From contig PDPE01000027.1 in assembly GCA_002747395.1 (NCBI GenBank), positions 1 to 64,000 of the forward strand: a stretch of DNA of 64,000 nt, written 5' to 3'. Below are positions 53,321 through 64,000 of this stretch, in pieces. Source of the DNA: Pseudomonadota bacterium. GTDB taxonomy: Bacteria; Pseudomonadota; Gammaproteobacteria; Pseudomonadales; Oleiphilaceae. The position numbers were made by a program, and so were the translations under genes. A model generated the notes under the pieces. It searched no databases and was not told where the DNA came from. It saw only the letters and a list, made by a program, of their open reading frames with translations. Within the stretch, counting starts at the first letter, position 1. The number at the start of each line of letters is the position of its first letter.

Positions 53321-54301
53321 ATGAATTCAGCGGTGAAAGAAAAGTATAATTTCAACAAACTCCAGAAAAAACTGCGCGGCAACGCCGGGCGTGCCATTTC
53401 CGACTTCAATATGATCGAGCAGGGTGATCGGGTCATGGTTTGCCTGTCCGGTGGGGCTGATAGCTATACGATGCTTGAAATACTGATGAGCCTGCAAAAA
53501 AGTGCGCCGGTTCATTTTGATCTGGTGGCGGTTAATCTGGATCAGAAACAACCCGGTTTTCCCGCGCATGTTCTGCCTGAGTATCTGGATAGACTGGGCA
53601 TCGAGTATTATATCGTCAACCGTGACACTTACTCGGTAGTGGCCTCAAAAATCCCCGAAGGCAAAACCATGTGCGGCCTTTGTTCCAGGCTTCGCAGGGG
53701 AACACTGTATTCATTTGCGGAAGAAATAAACGCCAATAAGGTAGCCCTGGGTCATCATAAGGATGATATTGTCGAAACCATGTTCCTCAATATGTTTTAT
53801 GGCTCCAGGTTAAGTGGCATGCCGCCCAAATTACTGTCTGATGACAAGAGAAATATTGTGATACGGCCAATGGCGTATTGTCGCGAAAGAGATATCAAGC
53901 GTTTTGCCGACCTGAAAAACTACCCGATTATCCCATGCAGTTTATGTGGCTCGCAGGAAAATCTGCAAAGACAAAACATTAAAGCCATGTTGAAGGACTG
54001 GGAGAAAAGCCATCCTGGTCGGATAGAGTCCATTTTCAGTGCCATGCAAAATGTGGCTCCCACCCAGTTGGCAGACACAAGCCTGTTTGATTTTAAAAAC
54101 CTGGCGATTGACCGTTCCGTTCAGAGGGCGGCATATGAACATGCAGACGGACAGACCGTTACGCACGGCAACGTTGACCGGGCTGCGACTGCTATCCCGG
54201 CTGCGACTGCTATTCCGGCAGCGGCTATTATCGACGCGGTCAATGTTGTCGAGTTTGAGTCAGGCCTGGAAAGCAAGGAGGTTGGTCAGGTTTATACCTA
54301 A
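53321..54301 (+). CDS. ttcA: tRNA 2-thiocytidine-32 synthetase
   Basis: TtcA puts sulfur on cytidine 32 of certain tRNAs through an ATP-dependent PP-loop reaction with a [4Fe-4S] cluster. The 326-residue protein has the PP-loop [12 protein letters not shown] at residues 41-52 (the usual SGGKDS has Ala46 for Lys), the cluster cysteines MCGLC (Cys118, Cys121) and PCSLCG, and [12 protein letters not shown]. The C-terminal 40 residues are a low-complexity extension with a tandem repeat ([15 protein letters not shown]) not found in typical homologues; they overlap the convergent phosphoribosyltransferase gene by 42 bases. The leader is a tandem repeat array. Confidence 0.93.
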   Translation: MNSAVKEKYNFNKLQKKLRGNAGRAISDFNMIEQGDRVMVCLSGGADSYTMLEILMSLQKSAPVHFDLVAVNLDQKQPGFPAHVLPEYLDRLGIEYYIVNRDTYSVVASKIPEGKTMCGLCSRLRRGTLYSFAEEINANKVALGHHKDDIVETMFLNMFYGSRLSGMPPKLLSDDKRNIVIRPMAYCRERDIKRFADLKNYPIIPCSLCGSQENLQRQNIKAMLKDWEKSHPGRIESIFSAMQNVAPTQLADTSLFDFKNLAIDRSVQRAAYEHADGQTVTHGNVDRAATAIPAATAIPAAAIIDAVNVVEFESGLESKEVGQVYT

Positions 54302-54796
54302 CTCCTGTGCGGTCGAAGCACCGCCAAATTCAGATGCAATTGCAATGCAGCAGGCATCGGTTACTTCTCCGCCTGCCTTTTTTATCAGCGTTGATGCGGC
54401 CACCAGGGTTTCACCAGTCCGGATGACATCATCAAAAAGCAATACGTTGGTGCCGGTCAGATCAATGTGCTTGCCCAGGCTTATCGTACGCTTGCTGTTG
54501 TAAATGTCCTGGGTGTACCAGTCGCCGGGCAGCTCCCCCGAAGCGTGAAGTATTACCATAGGTCGTGCTAGTGAATAGGCCATTATCGAACCCAGTGTCA
54601 ACCCGTAAGGAGCGACCACTGCAATGTGGGTGATGTTCGATTCAAGGTATTTTTGAACCAGGGCGTCAGCCACCATGTGCAAGGTGACGGGGCTGGCGTA
54701 AAGAAGTTGCAGATCGAAGTGACGTTTCCCGGTATTGTAGGGACAATTGCTATGGGTTTTAACTTTGGATTTTAACATATACTCATCGAAAATCAT
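54260..54796 (-). CDS. Phosphoribosyltransferase-family protein
   Basis: A 178-residue type I phosphoribosyltransferase-fold protein. The PRPP-binding loop is [14 protein letters not shown] at about residues 118-131, and [20 protein letters not shown] fits the upstream loop. It is related to orotate or purine phosphoribosyltransferases but I cannot assign the base. ATG 54796 ([11 protein letters not shown]) follows gggag; the frame is open to 54820. It overlaps the end of ttcA on the other strand by 42 bases. Confidence 0.8.
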   Translation of the reverse strand: MIFDEYMLKSKVKTHSNCPYNTGKRHFDLQLLYASPVTLHMVADALVQKYLESNITHIAVVAPYGLTLGSIMAYSLARPMVILHASGELPGDWYTQDIYNSKRTISLGKHIDLTGTNVLLFDDVIRTGETLVAASTLIKKAGGEVTDACCIAIASEFGGASTAQELGINLTNLLAFQA

Positions 54797-54932
54797 GCTA
54801 CTGCTCCCTTTCTGACTCACTTTCCGTAACAGTTTAACTCACTAACTGACGCAATCCCAATCCGGAACAGGGGAACACTTTGTTTTTTCAGAATGGTCGG
54901 CTGAGCATTTGTCTGACAGAGAACTATCCTGC

Positions 54933-55703
54933 CTAATCATCATAGGTGTTTTTCTTTTTCCAGCCATCGTCTTCCATATAGTTATCCCATTCCTTGTCTT
55001 TTGCTGTTTTACTTGCCGTTGTTGTGCTGGTTTTATTGACAACTTTCTTGATTTTATTAATTTTTTTTCGTAATGCCAGAATGGCATCCTGTGCAGCGGG
55101 AACGTTCTTCATTACTTCGAGCGCAGAAATTGCGCTGTTATAATGGTGAATCGCAGTTCGAAGTTTGCCAATTTTCATTGCGGCGTTGGCCCTGTTTTCA
55201 TGCAGGTCTGCCTTTAGCTTGACTATGTAATATTTCGAACTGTTGATGTGTAAATTGGCCGACCGGGCAGTAATAATTCCTTTTTTCTGTTGATTTATGA
55301 TGAAATTGATCACCACTCGTAGCAGCTTGCGTATTTCCTCTGCCTTCTTTTCGTCAACGACAGGTACTGCCTTTTCACTTTTAGTCGTGCCTTTTAACTG
55401 CCTGACAAGCTGTTTGTCTTCATCCAGTTGGCTCTGGAGTTGAAATTCCTTGCCTTTTATCTGCTTGATTTCGTTGAGTGTATCAATGCTTCTTTCCAAA
55501 AGCAGCAGCCGTATTTCCTTTGCCAGATATTGATCGGGTACTTCGTTCAATATGCGCTTGAGTCGTCTGTATCTGTTCGCAAGTGTGCGGGCATCGCGAA
55601 CGGCTTTGAGTTGTGCCTGTTCTCTGGCCTGGGAAATAGTGACAACAACGATCGATCCGGCAATGAGCAACACTATAAGAGTTATGGTGACGAGAGGTAG
55701 CAT
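54933..55703 (-). CDS. Membrane-anchored coiled-coil protein, function unknown
   Basis: A 256-residue protein with one N-terminal membrane helix (MLPLVTITLIVLLIAGSIVV) and a long, highly charged helical body rich in Lys, Glu and Leu, predicted coiled coil at about residues 30-130 and 160-215. The C-terminal tail (KDKEWDNYMEDDGWKKK) is acidic and ends TYDD. I do not recognise the family. It stands between the phosphoribosyltransferase and the GNAT gene, about 160 bases after the latter. Confidence 0.7.
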   Translation of the reverse strand: MLPLVTITLIVLLIAGSIVVVTISQAREQAQLKAVRDARTLANRYRRLKRILNEVPDQYLAKEIRLLLLERSIDTLNEIKQIKGKEFQLQSQLDEDKQLVRQLKGTTKSEKAVPVVDEKKAEEIRKLLRVVINFIINQQKKGIITARSANLHINSSKYYIVKLKADLHENRANAAMKIGKLRTAIHHYNSAISALEVMKNVPAAQDAILALRKKINKIKKVVNKTSTTTASKTAKDKEWDNYMEDDGWKKKNTYDD

Positions 55704-55866
55704 GGCTGGTTGTTACTATTTCACCTGTCAGTAGCGGCCCTGAATAGTTTGAAATCAGGCTTGTTTATGTGATCTGAATGTGCTTCCAGAAATATGGAAT
55801 ACAGGCTTGAGTATAGACGAATACCAGCGCTTGTCAGCGTCAACCAGGTAAAACTGCCGATTCGGG

Positions 55867-56868
55867 TTACAGACCAAAGGTATTCAGTTCCCGGGATCGA
55901 CGAGATCGCTTCCACATATCATCGAAGCTGTCTCTCAGTTGTCTGACTGTATCGGGTCGACTGAAGTTTGCAAACCCTTCCGGGCTGCCCGGATCTTTTC
56001 GAAACATCAGCATGTTTCGATCCACCAGGACAAAAGCCGGGCCAGGGTCAGGGAAGTCCGGGTGGCCTGTTTGAATCCGGATTCCGGACGGTAGCCGTTT
56101 GGCGAGTTCTACCAGAGCGTGGTGCGATTGTGCAATACTCTTGTCATCCTTCACCAGAATCCGAACCTGTGCATACCTTGACTGACGAACCATCTTTGAA
56201 ATGTACTCTGTGAGCAGCTCGCTATCGAAAATATCCGGGTTTAGAGCCGGGTCATATATTTCGATGCTGTCTCGGGCCTGTATCGCAAATGCGGTGAGAA
56301 GTTCGGAGGATAAATCCGGGGTCGAGAAAAACCAGGCATGGGTGTCGGCGCCATGATGAAAGGGAGTGGGCAGGTGTGCGGAAAGCCGGTTGTCCTGTAA
56401 TGCACCGAGCAGGTTGTTGATACAGGGCAGTGTCATTTTTCGGTGGCGGATGCCTGCTTCGATGTATTCCTCCGAAACACAGAGAAAACCGCTGTTTTGA
56501 TAAAAGGGGATGGCGGTTACCTGCGCACTCAGGTTGATGGTATGACAATGGAAGTGGTCAAAACCGCGTGCTATGGCATGATGTAGCAGTTGCCGACCAC
56601 AGCCGCCACGTCGATTGCCAGGGATAACGGCCATCCGGCCTATAATGACCGTGCCCGGTGATGGTTCCAGGAACCGGGCACAACCGATATAGTGATTGCC
56701 GTTTTTTTCCCGGATACCGATGTGAATGGCAACAGGGTCAAGCTCATCCCACTCCAGTTCGGCAGGGACATTTTGCTCCCCTATGAACACCTGTTGTCTC
56801 AACTGTTTTATTGCATCGGGGAGGTTCTCGCCTCGAAACTCGTCGATGTCAAACGCCGGGTCAATCAT
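55867..56868 (-). CDS. GNAT N-acetyltransferase with a C-terminal extension
   Basis: A 333-residue protein. Residues about 20-165 form a GNAT domain: RQQVFIGEQNVPAELEWDE near the N-terminus, the acetyl-CoA loop in IGRMAVIPGNRRGGCGRQLL, and FYQNSGFLCVSEEYIEAGIRH. The C-terminal half (about 180-333) is a separate domain of unknown function with SIEIYDPALNPDIFDSELL and RILVKDDKSI. It overlaps roxA by 8 bases on the same strand, using ATG 56868; a TTG at 56910 is less likely. The substrate is unknown, but pairing with the ribosomal oxygenase suggests a translation-related target. Confidence 0.85.
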   Translation of the reverse strand: MIDPAFDIDEFRGENLPDAIKQLRQQVFIGEQNVPAELEWDELDPVAIHIGIREKNGNHYIGCARFLEPSPGTVIIGRMAVIPGNRRGGCGRQLLHHAIARGFDHFHCHTINLSAQVTAIPFYQNSGFLCVSEEYIEAGIRHRKMTLPCINNLLGALQDNRLSAHLPTPFHHGADTHAWFFSTPDLSSELLTAFAIQARDSIEIYDPALNPDIFDSELLTEYISKMVRQSRYAQVRILVKDDKSIAQSHHALVELAKRLPSGIRIQTGHPDFPDPGPAFVLVDRNMLMFRKDPGSPEGFANFSRPDTVRQLRDSFDDMWKRSRRSRELNTFGL

Positions 56869-58036
56869 CGTATGAATCAAGGTAAATACTTCCCTGGTTG
56901 TAGAGTTCAACTAAAAGAGACAGGAACGCCGGGTTTGTCAGGGCAGAGGAGAGTGCAGACACTGCGGTTTTTCTTCCGGCACAAAGACGCTTCAGTATGG
57001 TTGACAGTGACTTCTCCATACGAAATTCCACACCATCTGCGAACAGGTAAATATGGTCAGGATCCAGGATAAAACTGAACCGGGAGCCTTCGTTCCAGTA
57101 AAGGTGTTCCGACTTGACCAGCAATTCTTGCAGATTGGCAACGGAAATCTGCTGCTCTGCCTCGATGACAATATCCTCTGATTTTGGCGTAGTGATATAA
57201 CTGCCGAACCAGCGAGCGATGCTTGTGTCATCCAGCAGGCGGTCTTTAAGTATTTGTTTTACATTGCGCAGAGAATCCGCTGTGATCTCGCCACACTCGG
57301 CCTGTTGTGACAGGTTTGCGTCTTTCAGGTGAGTCGGGGTACGAATCCGCTCGGTGACGTAGTAGCAATAATCATTGATCATTTCTTCATCAGTCGGGCT
57401 GCGAAAGCCGACTGACAGAGTAATACATTCTCCTTGTGCGATACCGAAGTGGGCTACTCCCGGTGGCAGATAAAGCATATCGCCGGGGTTGAGTAACCAG
57501 CGATCAGTTTCTTCAAATTCCTTGATAATTCGTAGCGGTGTACCCGTCAGTCGCGGCGTATTTTCATCACAGTGTTGGCCGACTCGCCAATGCCTTTGAC
57601 CTTCTGCCTGAACAAGAAATACGTCATATTGATCGTAGTGAGGGCCTACGCTGCCGAGGTGCGGGGCATAGCTGGCCATGATGTCGTCAATGCGCCAGTT
57701 GGGAATAAACCGAAAATGGTCGAGCAGGTCTGCCGCTTCGGCGACCCAGTGATCAAGCCCCTGAACCAGCAATGTCCATTTTTCCTTCGGCATATTGGAC
57801 AGCTTTTGGGAAGAAAAAGGGCCATTGTCAAGTTGCCAGGCCCGATTGTCATGGTTCTCCAGAATAATTCTCGACTCTACCATTTCCTCACCCGCCATTT
57901 CGAACAAATTCCGTTTGGTAACCGGGCTTTTGAAGTCGGGAATGGCATTTCGGATAAGTAAAGGTTTTTTTTGCCAGTATTCTTTGAGGAAAACGTCTAC
58001 CGGTATTTCGCCGATCAGGCTGAGCATCTGTTGCAT
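56861..58036 (-). CDS. roxA: Ribosomal oxygenase RoxA (YcfD, 50S L16 arginine hydroxylase)
   Basis: RoxA is a JmjC/cupin 2-oxoglutarate dioxygenase that hydroxylates an arginine of ribosomal protein L16. The 391-residue protein has the metal triad in HYDQYDVFLVQAEGQ (His and Asp near residue 132) and the distal histidine in YLPPGVAHFG near residue 193, plus the family start EYWQKKPLLIRNAIPDF. It lies 95 bases after purB and overlaps the GNAT gene. The order mnmA-hflD-purB-roxA is typical of gammaproteobacteria. Confidence 0.93.
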   Translation of the reverse strand: MQQMLSLIGEIPVDVFLKEYWQKKPLLIRNAIPDFKSPVTKRNLFEMAGEEMVESRIILENHDNRAWQLDNGPFSSQKLSNMPKEKWTLLVQGLDHWVAEAADLLDHFRFIPNWRIDDIMASYAPHLGSVGPHYDQYDVFLVQAEGQRHWRVGQHCDENTPRLTGTPLRIIKEFEETDRWLLNPGDMLYLPPGVAHFGIAQGECITLSVGFRSPTDEEMINDYCYYVTERIRTPTHLKDANLSQQAECGEITADSLRNVKQILKDRLLDDTSIARWFGSYITTPKSEDIVIEAEQQISVANLQELLVKSEHLYWNEGSRFSFILDPDHIYLFADGVEFRMEKSLSTILKRLCAGRKTAVSALSSALTNPAFLSLLVELYNQGSIYLDSYDD

Positions 58037-58131
58037 CCTTTACATCATGGTGACCGGATCAGTCACCTGTTGTGACAAGTGTGGCTGTCAAAAAGCGGCT
58101 GATCAGGCATCGGTTTACAGGGTGTTGGCTG

Positions 58132-59523
<1,392 letters not shown>

Positions 59524-59579
59524 CTAATCAATGGGTGTGAGTGTGGTTCGATGAGTTAATAAACGAGCCGGAAATGTCA

Positions 59580-60212
59580 TCAGGAATTCAGGTTGGTTTT
59601 GATGATCTGTCTGGCTTCTTGCCAAATGGCCTTTCTTTTGAAAATCAGGTGCCATCGCCTTCCCCCCAGTTGTCTCCACAGCATGGCGGAGCGAATGCCG
59701 GCCAATAACAGTGCACGAATTTTATCTGCATTATCATTGACTTTCAGGTGTTGAGATTGCCCGGTTACCTGGATTCTCAGATTGAATGTGCTGATGGTGT
59801 CTGAATAAATGGATGCCAGGTTTTTAATAACGTTGCTGTGCTGGATACCGAAATGCCTGACCTGATCTTTCGCCTGGCTTATCCGGTTGCCAATAAGGGC
59901 AAGCATTTCGGTATTTTTTCTGAGTTTGTTTTCCAGATGAATCAGGTTTAACACGTACCGGATGATTTCAACGTTTTGCCTGTCACTGTCCTGTCCGAGT
60001 GCATCAACCAGTTCGCGCAGTCCGTAGTTGAGATTCTGGCTTGTGCCATAGACATCAATCGTGGTTTCCGGAGAAAGAATGTAAATGCTGTTGATGGATG
60101 TTTCGAATGATGCCGGGTGACAGGTTCCTTCGTGAGAAATCTGGCGCACCAAAGCGGCGGTTTGGAAAATGCCGGCAAGTGCGAGAGTCTGATCTACCAG
60201 TGAATGGCTCAA
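59580..60212 (-). CDS. hflD: High frequency lysogenization protein HflD homologue
   Basis: A 210-residue helical protein; in E. coli HflD is a peripheral membrane protein that binds lambda CII, but its normal role is unclear. The start MSHSLVDQTLALAGIFQTAALVRQI matches the conserved N-terminus. The start codon is TTG at 60212; ggag lies 9 bases upstream, inside or next to the hexamer repeat. It sits between mnmA and purB as in relatives. No membrane segment is seen. Confidence 0.93.
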   Translation of the reverse strand: MSHSLVDQTLALAGIFQTAALVRQISHEGTCHPASFETSINSIYILSPETTIDVYGTSQNLNYGLRELVDALGQDSDRQNVEIIRYVLNLIHLENKLRKNTEMLALIGNRISQAKDQVRHFGIQHSNVIKNLASIYSDTISTFNLRIQVTGQSQHLKVNDNADKIRALLLAGIRSAMLWRQLGGRRWHLIFKRKAIWQEARQIIKTNLNS

Positions 60213-60225
60213 GGTGGTGTGCTCC

Positions 60226-61342
<1,117 letters not shown>

Positions 61343-61508
61343 TGAGATAATCCTGGTTAGCTGGAAATAGGGTGGGCAATTTTAACACTAATCTCTATTC
61401 CATAGAAACAGTGGGGATGCAACTGTGGAACCTGGTGTCGATATCATTGTCTGGCTGCTTGTACGGGAATGTTATGCGGGGTGGTTTACGCAGGGTAATC
61501 CAGCTCGC

Positions 61509-62132
61509 CTATCCCGGCCTGTTTCTCCGAGAGTGAAAACGCCTGTGTTTATTTGGCCTGGTTGGCGTCCTCGCCCTTACCGTATCGGGCAGGTTAATCC
61601 GTTCCGTGATAAATTCGCCGGGCTGAAGCTGGCCCAGTTTCCATTGATCAATCTGATGTCTGATTAATCTGAGTGTGGGAAAGCCCACCGCTGCTGTCAT
61701 CCTTCTTACCTGTCTGTTCCTGCCCTCTCTGATTGCCAGCTCGATCCAGCTGTCCTCGACGGTTTTTCTAACGCGTATGGGGGGATTTCTTGGCCAGACT
61801 GGAGGTGCGGATATTTTGTGTGCCCGGGCGGGGAGGGTTAAACCGTCCTTGAGTAACACGCCGTCCCGCAAGGACTGAATTGCCTCATCTCCGATGGTTC
61901 CTTCCACCTGCACCCAGTATCGCTTGTATTTTTTGTTGTCAGGGTGCGCAACAAGGTGCTGGAGCCTTGCGGTATCGCTTAGTAACAGCAGTCCCTCGGA
62001 GTCATAGTCAAGACGACCACAAACGTATAGCCCTTTTTCATTTATATACCTGGCCAGTGTGTCCCGACCTTGAGAATCGGTAAACTGGGAAAGCATGTTG
62101 CAAGGTTTGTTAAACAGAATGATCTGCGGCAT
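61509..62132 (-). CDS. rluE: 23S rRNA pseudouridine(2457) synthase RluE
   Basis: RluE makes pseudouridine 2457 in 23S rRNA. The 207-residue protein belongs to the RsuA/RluB/E/F group and has the catalytic aspartate in GRLDYDSEGLLLL (Asp42), NKPCNMLSQFTD at the start, and REGRNRQVRRMTAAVGFPTLRL. No N-terminal S4 domain is present, as expected for RluE. The Arg-rich C-terminus (RARTPTRPNKHRRFHSRRNR) is longer than in E. coli. Confidence 0.93.
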   Translation of the reverse strand: MPQIILFNKPCNMLSQFTDSQGRDTLARYINEKGLYVCGRLDYDSEGLLLLSDTARLQHLVAHPDNKKYKRYWVQVEGTIGDEAIQSLRDGVLLKDGLTLPARAHKISAPPVWPRNPPIRVRKTVEDSWIELAIREGRNRQVRRMTAAVGFPTLRLIRHQIDQWKLGQLQPGEFITERINLPDTVRARTPTRPNKHRRFHSRRNRPG

Positions 62133-62176
62133 AAGGGAGCACTTGCAAATCGGGTAGAATCGGGCAAAGCCGGCTC

Positions 62177-62216
62177 CATATCCCTGTATGATGGGATTCA
62201 GGCATACAGGGATATG
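62177..62216. other. Perfect 14-bp inverted repeat between rluE and cspD
   Basis: catatccctgtatg and catacagggatatg with a 12-base loop are perfect inverted repeats. They lie upstream of rluE and downstream of cspD, both on the minus strand. There is no T-run. Possible roles are an operator for rluE or an mRNA processing hairpin. Confidence 0.6.
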
Positions 62217-62255
62217 AAAACAGGCAGACTGCCAGACGCACCCCGAAAGGGAAAG

Positions 62256-62278
62256 CGACCCGTTTGGGTTCCGGGTCG
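62256..62278 (-). terminator. Probable terminator of cspD
   Basis: Arms cgacccg and cgggtcg (7 bp) with a 9-base loop, 7 bases after the cspD stop and followed on the minus strand by CTTTCCCTTTC, a weak pyrimidine run. Confidence 0.5.
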
Positions 62279-62285
62279 ACAGCGT

Positions 62286-62597
62286 TCAGGCGCCTACTGC
62301 TTTTTTCGGCCCGAGTTCATACAGGTTGCCGGATACCTCCGTTTGTCCGACCGGTTTATTGTTTGCCTCCAGGTTTGCCGGTTTGCCGGTTTCCAGTGCA
62401 GGGAAAATATTGACAGCGTGCATACCTTTGCCGCTCGGCTGTTTTTCAAAGGTCACAGTTTGCCCGGCCTTGAGAGTTCTGTATCCTTCGGTCTGAATGG
62501 AAGAGAAGTGAGCGAACAAATCCTCGGATTCGCCATCTTCTATGATGAAGCCATAGCCCTTTGCGTTATTGAACCACTTAACTTTTCCACTTGGCAT
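62286..62597 (-). CDS. cspD: Cold-shock-domain protein with a C-terminal extension
   Basis: A 103-residue nucleic-acid-binding cold-shock-domain protein. MPSGKVKWFNNAKGYGFI contains RNP1, and EDLFAHFSSIQTEGYRTL contains the RNP2-like part (LFAHF for the usual VFVHY). After about residue 65 comes an unusual 38-residue extension (HAVNIFPALETGKPAN and KPVGQTEVSGNLYELG). Position beside clpS-clpA matches cspD of relatives, whose E. coli form inhibits replication in stationary phase; I infer the name mainly from position. Confidence 0.87.
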   Translation of the reverse strand: MPSGKVKWFNNAKGYGFIIEDGESEDLFAHFSSIQTEGYRTLKAGQTVTFEKQPSGKGMHAVNIFPALETGKPANLEANNKPVGQTEVSGNLYELGPKKAVGA

Positions 62598-63085
62598 AGT
62601 TTGAGTCCCCTTGTCTATTCGCCGGTTGGCAGAATGATTCTAGTTGTTTTTATGAACAGGTTTTTTATTTTTTTCATCAAGTTTTTATTGGCGTCTTGAT
62701 GGGGCGCCTCGGTGGTAGTCCCGATTTTATAATTGCCACTCTTACTTTTTACTATTCCACCTGCTTAGTCAAGAGTTGTAACCGGGTTTATCTGCGTATT
62801 TGGTGTCAGATTGCTCATTTTGTTCCAGTCATCGCCTGAAAGACTGTATTTTGACGTTTTTTCGTTTATCTTGTTACGGCCTTCAGCCAATTCGCATCTC
62901 GATTTTTCCTTGTCTCGCGCTTGGAGTACAATGTAGTCCGAAGCATGGATGCGGAATTTTTTCTTAATATTAGTCCGTCTTTTAAGAATTTCGGGGTATA
63001 ACGAGAAGTATGGGTGGCGTTAATTTCATCCATTTTTCTGCTATTGTGAGTCACTTTGAATATTGGCAAAATATAATTGGATACC
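62598..63085. other. 488-base gap between divergent cspD and clpS
   Basis: No gene seen. It contains an inverted repeat catcaag/cttgatg (62675-62681, 62695-62701) near cspD and a candidate promoter toward clpS, ttttcc with tacaat (62937-62942 region) at 17 bases, which is weak. Short frames on both strands lack ribosome-binding sites. Confidence 0.5.
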
Positions 63086-63451
63086 ATGAGTAATTTTGAT
63101 AAAAATCTACTAATATTGAATCAGGAAGGGCATGAGAATGGTGAGCCTGATTTCGACCAGGGTGTTGTTGCTCCTCAGAAAAAACCAAAGACCAAAAAAC
63201 CGTCGCTTTTTAACGTGATATTATTGAACGATGATTTCACCCCGATGGACTTTGTGGTCGAGGTGTTAATGAAGTTTTTTGGCATGAATGAAGAAATGGC
63301 AACGCAGGTGATGCTGGTTGTTCATACTCGGGGACGGGCGGTATGTGGTATTTTTACCAGAGATATAGCAGAAACAAAGGCAGCTCTGGTAAACCAGTAT
63401 TCTTCCGATTGTGAGCACCCGTTGCTATGTGAAATTGAAAGAGCAGACTGA
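63086..63451 (+). CDS. clpS: ATP-dependent Clp protease adaptor ClpS
   Basis: ClpS recognises N-degron proteins and hands them to ClpAP. The 121-residue protein has an N-terminal charged segment, then FNVILLNDDFTPMDFVVEVL with the substrate-pocket residues, and the ClpA-binding block LVVHTRGRAVCGIF. I chose the ATG at 63086 (MSNFDKNLLILN); a TTG at 63077 is in frame. It is 21 bases before clpA, the normal arrangement. Confidence 0.95.
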   Translation: MSNFDKNLLILNQEGHENGEPDFDQGVVAPQKKPKTKKPSLFNVILLNDDFTPMDFVVEVLMKFFGMNEEMATQVMLVVHTRGRAVCGIFTRDIAETKAALVNQYSSDCEHPLLCEIERAD

Positions 63452-63472
63452 CTTGGTATTAGGGTAACAAAT

Positions 63473-64000
63473 ATGTTGAGTAAAGACCTCGAATTTACAT
63501 TAAATGCAGCATTTAAAAGTGCTCGTGACAAGCGGCACGAATTTATGACTGTAGAGCATTTGTTGCTTGCGCTGCTGGATAATGACGCAGCGACCCGGGT
63601 GTTAAATGCGTGTGGCGCGGATATCCGGAAATTGCGCCAGGAACTGGTTGAATTTGTTGACTCGACCACGCCCCTGATTCCGCCTGATGACAGTGAGCGT
63701 GAAACGCAGCCCACCCTGGGTTTCCAAAGGGTGCTTCAAAGAGCCGTTTTTCACGTACAGTCTTCAGGCAAGAAAGAGGTGACAGGAGCCAACGTACTTG
63801 TTGCCATTTTCAGCGAGCAGGAAAGCCAGGCTGCCTATGTATTGAAAAAACAGAATATTGCCCGTATCGATGTAGTGAATTTTATTTCTCATGGTATTTC
63901 CAGGGTGCCAGGGAACGGCGAGGGTAACTCTTCACCGGAAGCGGCTGACAGCACTGAGGAGAATGCGGATGAAAACGGGGCTGGCAGCCCACTCGAATTG
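63473..64000 (+). CDS. clpA: ATP-dependent Clp protease ATP-binding subunit ClpA (3' truncated by window edge)
   Basis: The first 176 residues of ClpA, the AAA+ unfoldase of ClpAP. Visible is the N-terminal Clp-N repeat domain, opening MLSKDLEFTLNAAFKSARD and including HEFMTVEHLLLALLDNDAA and ANVLVAIFSEQESQAAY; this domain binds ClpS. After residue 145 comes an acidic linker (EAADSTEENADENGAG) and the window ends before the first ATPase domain. Cotranscription with clpS is very likely. Confidence 0.95.
   Translation, partial: MLSKDLEFTLNAAFKSARDKRHEFMTVEHLLLALLDNDAATRVLNACGADIRKLRQELVEFVDSTTPLIPPDDSERETQPTLGFQRVLQRAVFHVQSSGKKEVTGANVLVAIFSEQESQAAYVLKKQNIARIDVVNFISHGISRVPGNGEGNSSPEAADSTEENADENGAGSPLEL

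Noticed and set aside
53321..54301. TtcA inactivated by loss of Lys in SGGKDS
   Set aside because: PP-loop enzymes tolerate different residues there (MnmA has Val), and all cluster cysteines are present, so activity is likely.

Overview
The window is chromosomal DNA of a gammaproteobacterium, most likely a marine or host-associated member of the Oceanospirillales/Cellvibrionales/Pseudomonadales side of the class. The evidence is gene content and order: rluE-mnmA-hflD-purB-roxA, cspD next to clpS-clpA, rmf, rlmKL, ttcA, fused cytochrome bd genes, a nickel superoxide dismutase and an azurin. I cannot name a genus from the sequence alone. Coding density is high, the genes are ordinary bacterial ones, and I see no insertion sequence, prophage, CRISPR array or rRNA.

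Layout. 1-4.4 kb: the tail of a dockerin-like protein, a dCache chemoreceptor, galU and a GH114-like lipoprotein. 4.4-8.3 kb: nickel SOD with its maturation protease, and a tctCBA tricarboxylate (TTT-family) transporter. 8.4-13.9 kb: a lipoprotein, a secreted GDSL esterase with a PEP-CTERM-like tail, a VbhA/Fic toxin-antitoxin pair, and a Fur-boxed fagA-like/fumC operon. 14-19.4 kb: tehB, azurin, a DUF2059 protein and the cobTSUC cluster for the lower ligand and nucleotide loop of cobalamin. 19.5-27 kb: pyrD, rmf, rlmKL, an outer-membrane barrel, an M18 aminopeptidase and tRNA-Asn. 27-35.5 kb: miaE, a glycosyltransferase and hydrolase pair, serC-serA, and the glutarate pair davD/gabD-gcdH. 35.6-44 kb: htpG behind a heat-shock promoter, a VapBC module, an EF-hand protein, two EamA permeases, an ECHDC3-like protein, a formate/nitrite channel and exonuclease III. 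44-53 kb: an unknown exported protein, the cydA-cydB-cydX-cydD-cydC operon and a TetR regulator. 53-64 kb: ttcA, a phosphoribosyltransferase, an unknown membrane protein, then the conserved tRNA/rRNA-modification and protein-quality block ending in clpS and the start of clpA.

How it fits together. Several loci point to metal and oxygen management: iron-independent fumarase under a Fur box, nickel rather than iron or manganese SOD, a copper azurin, and a complete cytochrome bd operon with its assembly transporter. Translation quality is a second theme, with tRNA and rRNA modification enzymes (miaE, ttcA, mnmA, rluE, rlmKL), the ribosomal oxygenase roxA and the hibernation factor rmf.

The most striking non-genic pattern is a recurring set of short tandem duplications (6 to 24 bp units) at gene boundaries, often touching a stop codon or lying just before a start codon. 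Other points worth checking are the Fic/VbhA pair that has lost both residues of the known inhibitory salt bridge, paired dyad sites next to the PEP-CTERM gene, and an enoyl-CoA hydratase homologue lacking both catalytic glutamates.
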